Positions 13,599 through 17,801 of a DNA stretch of 17,801 bases are shown piece after piece. This DNA is from Alphaproteobacteria bacterium (GTDB taxonomy: Bacteria; Pseudomonadota; Alphaproteobacteria; UBA6615): NCBI GenBank assembly GCA_030831135.1, contig JAURLR010000061.1, positions 1 through 17,801 of the forward strand, given 5' to 3'. The notes below the pieces were generated by a model. That model saw only the letters and a list, made by a program, of their open reading frames with translations. It had not been told where the DNA came from and did not search any database. Within the stretch, counting starts at the first letter, position 1. Each line of letters begins with the position of its first letter. The translations under genes were made by a program, and so were the position numbers.

Positions 13599-14171
13599 GT
13601 GTCGAATGAATTGCCAGGCGCGCGCCTGCAACGCGTCGAGCGGGAAGACTGCCCGCCGAAATATCAGAGTTCCTATGATGAGGTGTTGCGCACGCGCGGC
13701 ATGGACGTCATGCCCAACGTCTTTGCGTTGCTCGCGAACAGCGGCGGGGCGATGGCGGCGGTTTGCCCGGTTGGTGCCTATGTGCGCTACGAGACCGAGT
13801 TCGACGATGCCTTGCGCGAATACGTGATTTTGACCGTCGCGCAGGAACTCCGCTGCACTTATGAATGGGCCCATCATCAGGCGGTGGCCGCTCGGGTCGG
13901 CGCGAGTCCGGACCTGCTGCAGAAAATCGGCACACCCGAGATCGAGGCCGAACCCGGCGCGGTGGGTCTCGCCACCCGGTATGCGCGCGTCCTGACGCGA
14001 AACGATGAGGTCAGCGATGAAATGGTTGCCGATCTCAAGGACACCTTCGGGACGGACGGCTTTGTCGATCTGACGGTGATGATCGGCTATTACGGAATGC
14101 TTGCACGGTTCATCAACACGGTCCGGATTCCGGTCGAGGACGGCTTCGAATATCCGCCCTTTGTGGTCTAG
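13599..14171 (+). CDS. Carboxymuconolactone decarboxylase family protein
   Basis: A 190-residue all-helical protein of the CMD/AhpD-like superfamily. Seen: the core helix VILTVAQELRCTYEWAHHQ (76-94), with Glu83, Cys86, Glu89 and His92/His93. AhpD peroxidase partners have a CxxC here; this protein has only Cys86, with Glu89 where the second cysteine would be, so it is more like the CMD-type CxYEWxxH group. This GTG start (13599) is chosen because AAAGGA lies about 8 bases upstream and the sequence begins MSNELPGARLQRV. The family includes 4-carboxymuconolactone decarboxylases and many uncharacterised relatives near catabolic genes. Followed by a GGT-family gene after 79 bases. Confidence 0.86.
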   Translation: MSNELPGARLQRVEREDCPPKYQSSYDEVLRTRGMDVMPNVFALLANSGGAMAAVCPVGAYVRYETEFDDALREYVILTVAQELRCTYEWAHHQAVAARVGASPDLLQKIGTPEIEAEPGAVGLATRYARVLTRNDEVSDEMVADLKDTFGTDGFVDLTVMIGYYGMLARFINTVRIPVEDGFEYPPFVV

Positions 14172-14200
14172 TGCGGGTCTCGTCGGCTATTTGTTCATGA

Positions 14201-14229
14201 TCAGGCGGTGCCATGCCGGTGCCGCCTGA
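14201..14229 (+). promoter_or_regulatory. 8-bp inverted repeat between the CMD-like and GGT-family genes
   Basis: TCAGGCGG (14201-14208) and CCGCCTGA (14222-14229) are exact reverse complements around a 13-base loop. No T run follows, so it is not a classical terminator. It could attenuate read-through or act in the leader of the GGT-family gene, which starts 21 bases later. Confidence 0.35.
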
Positions 14230-14250
14230 AGTGTTTGAGGGTTCAATACG

Positions 14251-15840
14251 ATGCTGAAATCCACCTTTGCAAGTAACGGTATGGTCGTCGCGCCGCATCA
14301 CCTGGCTGCTGAATCCGGGCTGGCTGTGCTGCGTGAAGGCGGGAACGCGCTGGAAGCGATGATCGCCGCCGCTGCCTCGATCGCGGTTGTGTACCCGCAT
14401 ATGAATTCCATCGGAGGCGACGGATTCTGGGTGATTTCGCCGGCCAACGGGGACCCGATTGCCATCGATGCCTGCGGTGCGGCGGGAACGGGTGCAACGA
14501 TTGCGCGATACCGCGAAGCTGGCCTCGACGCTGTCCCCCCGCGTGGACCGCTCGCGGCGCTGACAGTGGCCGGGACGGTTTCGGGCTGGGGGCTGGCAAA
14601 GGAAATTTCGGAAAGCTGGGGCGGGCGCCTGCCGCTCGACCGGCTGGTCGCGGACGCCGTGGCCTATGCCCGTGATGGTGTGGCCGTCACCCAAGGCCAG
14701 GTCGCCAACACCATCGCGAAACTTCCCGAAATGGGAGAGGCAACGGGTTTTGCGGAAGTCTACACGCCGGATGGCGAGATGCCCGAGATTGGCGATGTAT
14801 TTCGCCAGCCCCGTCTGGCCGCGACCCTCGAGCAGATTGGCCGGGCGGGCACCGACGACTTCTATCGTGGTGATCTCGCACGCATGATCGCGGCGGACCT
14901 GTCGGCCGTGGGCAGCCCGGTGCATGGATCGGATCTGGCCGCCCACAAGGCCCGGGCCGTGACGCCGCTCTCCCTGCGCGTGGGCGATGCCTCGGTCTAC
15001 AATATGCGGCCACCGACCCAGGGACTGGCCTCGCTGCTCATTCTCGGTGCTTTCGAGAAGATGACCTGCGCGGAAGCCGACGGGTTTGATTTCGTGCATC
15101 TGCTTGTGGAGGCGAGCAAGCAGGCCTTTGCCATCCGCGACCGCTATGTGACCGATGAAGCCTTCATGGCTGCGCCCCCGGAATCCTTTCTGACGGAGGA
15201 GGTCGTCGCCGGACTGGCTGCGGGTATTGATCCGCACAAGGCCCTGGACTGGAAACGGGGCGGGACCGACAGTGATACCGTCTGGCTGGGTGCCATCGAC
15301 GGGGATGGCAATGCGGTCAGTTTCATCCAGAGCGTTTACTGGGAATTCGGATCGGGTGTCGTTTTGCCCGAGACCGGTATCACCTGGCAGAATCGCGGCG
15401 CGAGCTTCGCGCTCGATCCCGATGCGCTCAATCCCTTGCAGCCGGGGCGCAAACCCTTCCACACGCTCAACCCGGCCATGGCGCGGCTCGATGACGGGCG
15501 CGTGCTGTCCTACGGGACCATGGGCGGCGAAGGGCAGCCCCAGACCCAGGCGGCGGTGTTCAACCGCATTGTACGATACGGCCAGCCGGTACAGGCCGCG
15601 ATCACGGCCCCGCGCTGGCTGCTCGGCCGGACATGGGGCAGCGACAGCACCAATCTCAAGATCGAATCCCGATTCCCTGACGCCGTGATCGATGCGCTCC
15701 GTCACGCCGGACAGGATGTTGAGGTCGTCGAGGCCTTCAGTGACCTGATGGGCCATGCCGGTGCGCTGCTGCGGCGTCCGGACGGGATGATTGAAGCCGG
15801 GTTCGATCCGCGCAGTGACGGCGCGGCGCGCGGGTTCTGA
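14251..15840 (+). CDS. Gamma-glutamyltransferase family Ntn hydrolase (HpxW/YwrD type)
   Basis: A 529-residue self-processing N-terminal-nucleophile hydrolase of the gamma-glutamyltransferase family. Autocleavage would occur before Thr343 in GGTDSDTVWLGAID, giving a large chain of about 37 kDa and a small chain beginning TVWLGAIDGDGNAVSFIQS. Seen: the N-terminal signature ASNGMVVAPHHLAAESG and GGNALEAMIAAAAS, and the small-chain motifs VYWEFGSGVVLPETG and GTMGGEGQPQTQ. No signal peptide is present, unlike periplasmic glutathione-degrading GGTs; the VYWEFGSG pattern recalls YwrD and the oxamate amidohydrolase HpxW. The substrate (oxamate, a gamma-glutamyl compound or another amide) is unproven. 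Ribosome site GAGGG. One base separates its stop from the methyltransferase gene. Confidence 0.9.
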   Translation: MLKSTFASNGMVVAPHHLAAESGLAVLREGGNALEAMIAAAASIAVVYPHMNSIGGDGFWVISPANGDPIAIDACGAAGTGATIARYREAGLDAVPPRGPLAALTVAGTVSGWGLAKEISESWGGRLPLDRLVADAVAYARDGVAVTQGQVANTIAKLPEMGEATGFAEVYTPDGEMPEIGDVFRQPRLAATLEQIGRAGTDDFYRGDLARMIAADLSAVGSPVHGSDLAAHKARAVTPLSLRVGDASVYNMRPPTQGLASLLILGAFEKMTCAEADGFDFVHLLVEASKQAFAIRDRYVTDEAFMAAPPESFLTEEVVAGLAAGIDPHKALDWKRGGTDSDTVWLGAIDGDGNAVSFIQSVYWEFGSGVVLPETGITWQNRGASFALDPDALNPLQPGRKPFHTLNPAMARLDDGRVLSYGTMGGEGQPQTQAAVFNRIVRYGQPVQAAITAPRWLLGRTWGSDSTNLKIESRFPDAVIDALRHAGQDVEVVEAFSDLMGHAGALLRRPDGMIEAGFDPRSDGAARGF

Positions 15841-15841
15841 G

Positions 15842-16474
15842 GTGACGGAGAATGCCCCGAAGTTGGAGCGCGCGCATTTCGCACGGCGTGACGATGCCGA
15901 TGATGCGGCTTTCTATGCTCAGGAACGGCTGGTACATCATCTCGACCAGCCCGCTCGGGATGCCCTGACCGCTTATTACCAACGGGTTCTGCCCGCCGGA
16001 GGCCAAGTCCTGGACCTGATGTCGAGCTGGGTCTCTCATCTGCCCGAAGATCATGGCTGTGCGGGGGTCACGGGATTGGGAATGAACGAAGCCGAGCTTG
16101 CCGCCAATCCGCAGCTGACCGCGTATCGCTTACACAACCTCAACGCCGAGCCTGTCCTGCCACTGGCGGATCAGAGTTTCGATGCCTGCCTGATTGCCCT
16201 TTCGGTGCAGTATCTGACCCGCCCGCTCGAGGTGTTTGCAGATATCTCCCGGGTTCTGCGACCCGGCGGCATCTGCGCTGTCAGCTTCTCCAATCGCTGT
16301 TTCCCGACCAAGGCGGTTGCGATCTGGAGCGCGCTCGATGATCCCGGCCATATCGGGCTCGTCGCGACCTACTTCCGGCAGACCAACGGTTTTGATGAAC
16401 CGGTTTACGAGGATTTGTCGCCCGACGGCGGGCGCAGCGATCCGATCTATGTGGTTGCCGCGCGCGCGCTTTAG
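15842..16474 (+). CDS. Class I SAM-dependent methyltransferase with unusual motif I
   Basis: A 210-residue methyltransferase-11-like protein. Seen: motif I region VLDLMSSWVSHLPE (57-69) in place of the usual DxGxGxG, GLGMNEAELAAN (78-89) as the acidic loop that contacts the SAM ribose, LPLADQSFDACLIALSVQYL (107-125) as motifs II/III, and the post-motif LRPGGICAVSFSNR. The DLMSSWVSH form recurs, as I recall, in a distinct uncharacterised group. GTG 15842 is chosen because it starts right after the GGT stop; the ribosome site is weak and coupling is likely. It converges with the hydrolase gene, overlapping by 4 bases. Acceptor unknown. Confidence 0.8.
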   Translation: MTENAPKLERAHFARRDDADDAAFYAQERLVHHLDQPARDALTAYYQRVLPAGGQVLDLMSSWVSHLPEDHGCAGVTGLGMNEAELAANPQLTAYRLHNLNAEPVLPLADQSFDACLIALSVQYLTRPLEVFADISRVLRPGGICAVSFSNRCFPTKAVAIWSALDDPGHIGLVATYFRQTNGFDEPVYEDLSPDGGRSDPIYVVAARAL

Positions 16475-17520
16475 TTCTTGCCGTTGAACGCACGCATCAG
16501 AAAATTTCCGACTTGCTGGTTGGACCGGTTCCGCACCGCATCGTCGCGGCCAATCAGGTAGCCCTCACTGCCCACGCAAATCCCGAGGATAACCTTGCGC
16601 AGAAATGGTCCCGACATTGGCAACAAGGTGAGGGTGTCGCGGACCACACCACGTTCATTCACATTGAGCTCACAGGGCGCGAGATTGCGGCCGATGGTGC
16701 GGGGGCCGGCAAACCGGCCGTCCCACTGGTGGTAGGCCCCGTCATAGACAATGAATTCCGCTTCCGTGCCGCCCAGGCGCAGATCCTCCACAACCTCGTT
16801 GCATCGCGATGGGTCGACGATGGCATCCTGCGAGCCTGCCAGCAGAAGGACTGGCGCGCCGGTCGCGCGGGTGTTGTCGAACCGCGCCAGACATGGCCCG
16901 TAGAACGACACATGGGCGGCAAACCGCAGGCCCTCTGGGCTCAGGGCTTCGGCGGCCTGTTCAAACGCGGCCAGCATGGTGGACAAGCCGCCATAGGAAA
17001 ACCCCATCAGGGCAACCCGGTTGGCATCAATTTCGGGCAGGGAATCGAGATGCCGAAGCCCGGCATAGGCATCCGCGATCAGCATGGTCTCGGTGACCTG
17101 TAACAGCCGATCGATGAAGCCGGTGGCCCGGTCGCGACGGGCCCCGAAAGCGTCGACCACAAGGGCGGCCACGCCCATTTTGGCAAATTGCGCGCCATAG
17201 GTCAGCTCGCGCGAACCCAGAACGCCGGCCGCACCGTGCAGCAGCACGACAGCCGGGACGGGTTTCTCGGTGCTGGCCTCGTCGGGCATGAACAGAATGG
17301 CTCGTGCGTCGGTGGGAGGATCGAGCGCATCACCCTTGCCGACCTCCCACAATGTGAACGGGCTGTGGCTGGGATAGGTGATCGCTTCCCCGCGCGCAGT
17401 GTTCACCGTCTCAAGGGCAGGCCAGTCGGTCAGGTCGATTTCGCCCGCGCTTGCACTCAACGGTGTAACCCACGCGATGAGCAGCGGGAGGATAATTTGT
17501 TTCAGATATGATCGGGTCAT
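16471..17520 (-). CDS. Secreted dienelactone hydrolase family protein
   Basis: A 349-residue alpha/beta hydrolase with a signal peptide (MTRSYLKQIILPLLIAWVTP, cut expected near SASAG, residue 25-26), so probably periplasmic. Seen: the oxyanion-hole HGAAG (95-99), the nucleophile elbow GFSYGG with Ser175, the acid in GSQDAIVDP (Asp232 or Asp236), and His264 in YDGAYHQWD. It belongs to the dienelactone-hydrolase-like group, whose nucleophile in true DLHs is Cys; here it is Ser, so lactone hydrolysis in aromatic breakdown is not implied. The C-terminal 50 residues (295-349) extend beyond the usual fold. The gene is divergent from the GST gene and overlaps the methyltransferase stop by 4 bases. 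Confidence 0.87.
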   Translation of the reverse strand: MTRSYLKQIILPLLIAWVTPLSASAGEIDLTDWPALETVNTARGEAITYPSHSPFTLWEVGKGDALDPPTDARAILFMPDEASTEKPVPAVVLLHGAAGVLGSRELTYGAQFAKMGVAALVVDAFGARRDRATGFIDRLLQVTETMLIADAYAGLRHLDSLPEIDANRVALMGFSYGGLSTMLAAFEQAAEALSPEGLRFAAHVSFYGPCLARFDNTRATGAPVLLLAGSQDAIVDPSRCNEVVEDLRLGGTEAEFIVYDGAYHQWDGRFAGPRTIGRNLAPCELNVNERGVVRDTLTLLPMSGPFLRKVILGICVGSEGYLIGRDDAVRNRSNQQVGNFLMRAFNGKN

Positions 17521-17626
17521 GGCTGGTACTTGTTTTGTGACAGGGACGTGGCGGAACCGTCTTGGTATAACCAGCTTAAGAGCGACATCCAGATCGCGCG
17601 GTTCAATTTGTCGGGAGGAATAAGCG

Positions 17627-17801
17627 ATGGCGCTTGAGCTTTATCATTCGGGTCATTCAACGTGCAGCCAGAAGGTGCGGATTTGTCTGGCCGAGAAGGG
17701 CATCGAGTGGGACAGCCACGAATTGCACTTTGCAACGGGTGACCACCTCACTCCTGAGTATCTGAAGCTCAATCCAAACGGAGTCGTGCCCACGCTGGTG
17801 C
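17627..17801 (+). CDS. Glutathione S-transferase N-terminal domain (cut off at window end)
   Basis: The first 58 residues of a glutathione S-transferase, truncated by the window edge. Seen: ELYHSGHSTCSQKVRICLAEKGIEW (4-28), the beta-alpha start of the thioredoxin fold with Ser11/Cys13 near the active site, and YLKLNPNGVVPTLV (45-58), which holds the cis-proline Pro55 that binds glutathione. A strong ribosome site (GGAGGAA, 17614-17620) precedes the ATG. The STCSQKVR start resembles beta-etherase-like and related bacterial GSTs. The class cannot be fixed without the C-terminal half. Confidence 0.9.
   Translation, partial: MALELYHSGHSTCSQKVRICLAEKGIEWDSHELHFATGDHLTPEYLKLNPNGVVPTLV

Noticed and set aside
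14113..15756. A 547-codon open frame on the minus strand across the GGT-family gene
   Set aside because: It is the antisense shadow of the GGT-family gene in GC-rich sequence: low-complexity Arg/Gly/His-rich protein, no ribosome site and no recognisable domain. The plus-strand gene has clear family motifs throughout.
17521..17626. Promoters in the divergent gap between the hydrolase and the GST gene
   Set aside because: TATAAC-like and GTGACA-like words are present but spaced 23 bases apart, too far for a sigma-70 promoter.

Overview
The window reads as a piece of an alphaproteobacterial chromosome. It is GC-rich, densely coded and carries several families I associate with that class: a DUF2852 protein, the HNH endonuclease that begins MDVALEKCPAL, a bacterial Coq7, and a cox-type molybdenum hydroxylase operon. 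There is no rRNA, CRISPR array, transposase, integrase or phage gene. No gene-free stretch exceeds 300 bases; the longest is 3752-4029 (278 bases).

Layout. (1) 47-1427, plus strand: a phospholipase/carboxylesterase and an HNH endonuclease that has lost most of its zinc ligands. (2) 1433-3511, minus strand: a small secreted protein, a DedA/YqaA-type membrane protein, DsbB and Coq7. dsbB and coq7 overlap by four bases, so a ubiquinone-reducing enzyme is coupled to a ubiquinone-making one. (3) 3665-5690: an intact tRNA-Leu(CAA). The 3' half of this tRNA recurs about 1.9 kb downstream as a degraded direct repeat (42 of 45 bases identical by hand alignment). Between the two copies lie an isocitrate-lyase/PEP-mutase-family gene and a convergent two-domain NIPSNAP gene. 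This looks like the footprint of an island integrated at a tRNA that has lost its integrase. (4) 5744-11421, plus strand: a small lipoprotein gene with an apparent one-base frameshift in its signal peptide, a bicupin, then a CoxG-like protein and the medium, small and large subunits of a xanthine-oxidase-family molybdenum hydroxylase. A strong 21-bp inverted repeat lies just before the CoxG-like gene. The large subunit is not a form I CO dehydrogenase, and its signature also departs from form II, so its substrate is unknown. (5) 11431-13383, minus strand: a small helical unknown, an AI-2E/PerM-family membrane protein, a clear intrinsic terminator and a DUF2852 protein. (6) 13599-16474, plus strand: a carboxymuconolactone-decarboxylase-like protein, a cytoplasmic gamma-glutamyltransferase-family Ntn hydrolase (HpxW/YwrD type) and a methyltransferase with an unusual SAM motif. 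(7) 16471-17801: a secreted dienelactone-hydrolase-family protein on the minus strand and the start of a divergent glutathione S-transferase cut off by the window end.

Functionally the window mixes housekeeping (quinone and disulfide metabolism, tRNA) with what appears to be catabolic or detoxification capacity: molybdenum hydroxylase, cupin, CMD-like protein, GGT-like amidohydrolase, dienelactone hydrolase, GST and C-C lyase. No substrate can be assigned from sequence alone. The points most worth following are the tRNA-flanked two-gene cassette, the unassigned molybdenum hydroxylase with its candidate operator, and the lipoprotein frameshift.
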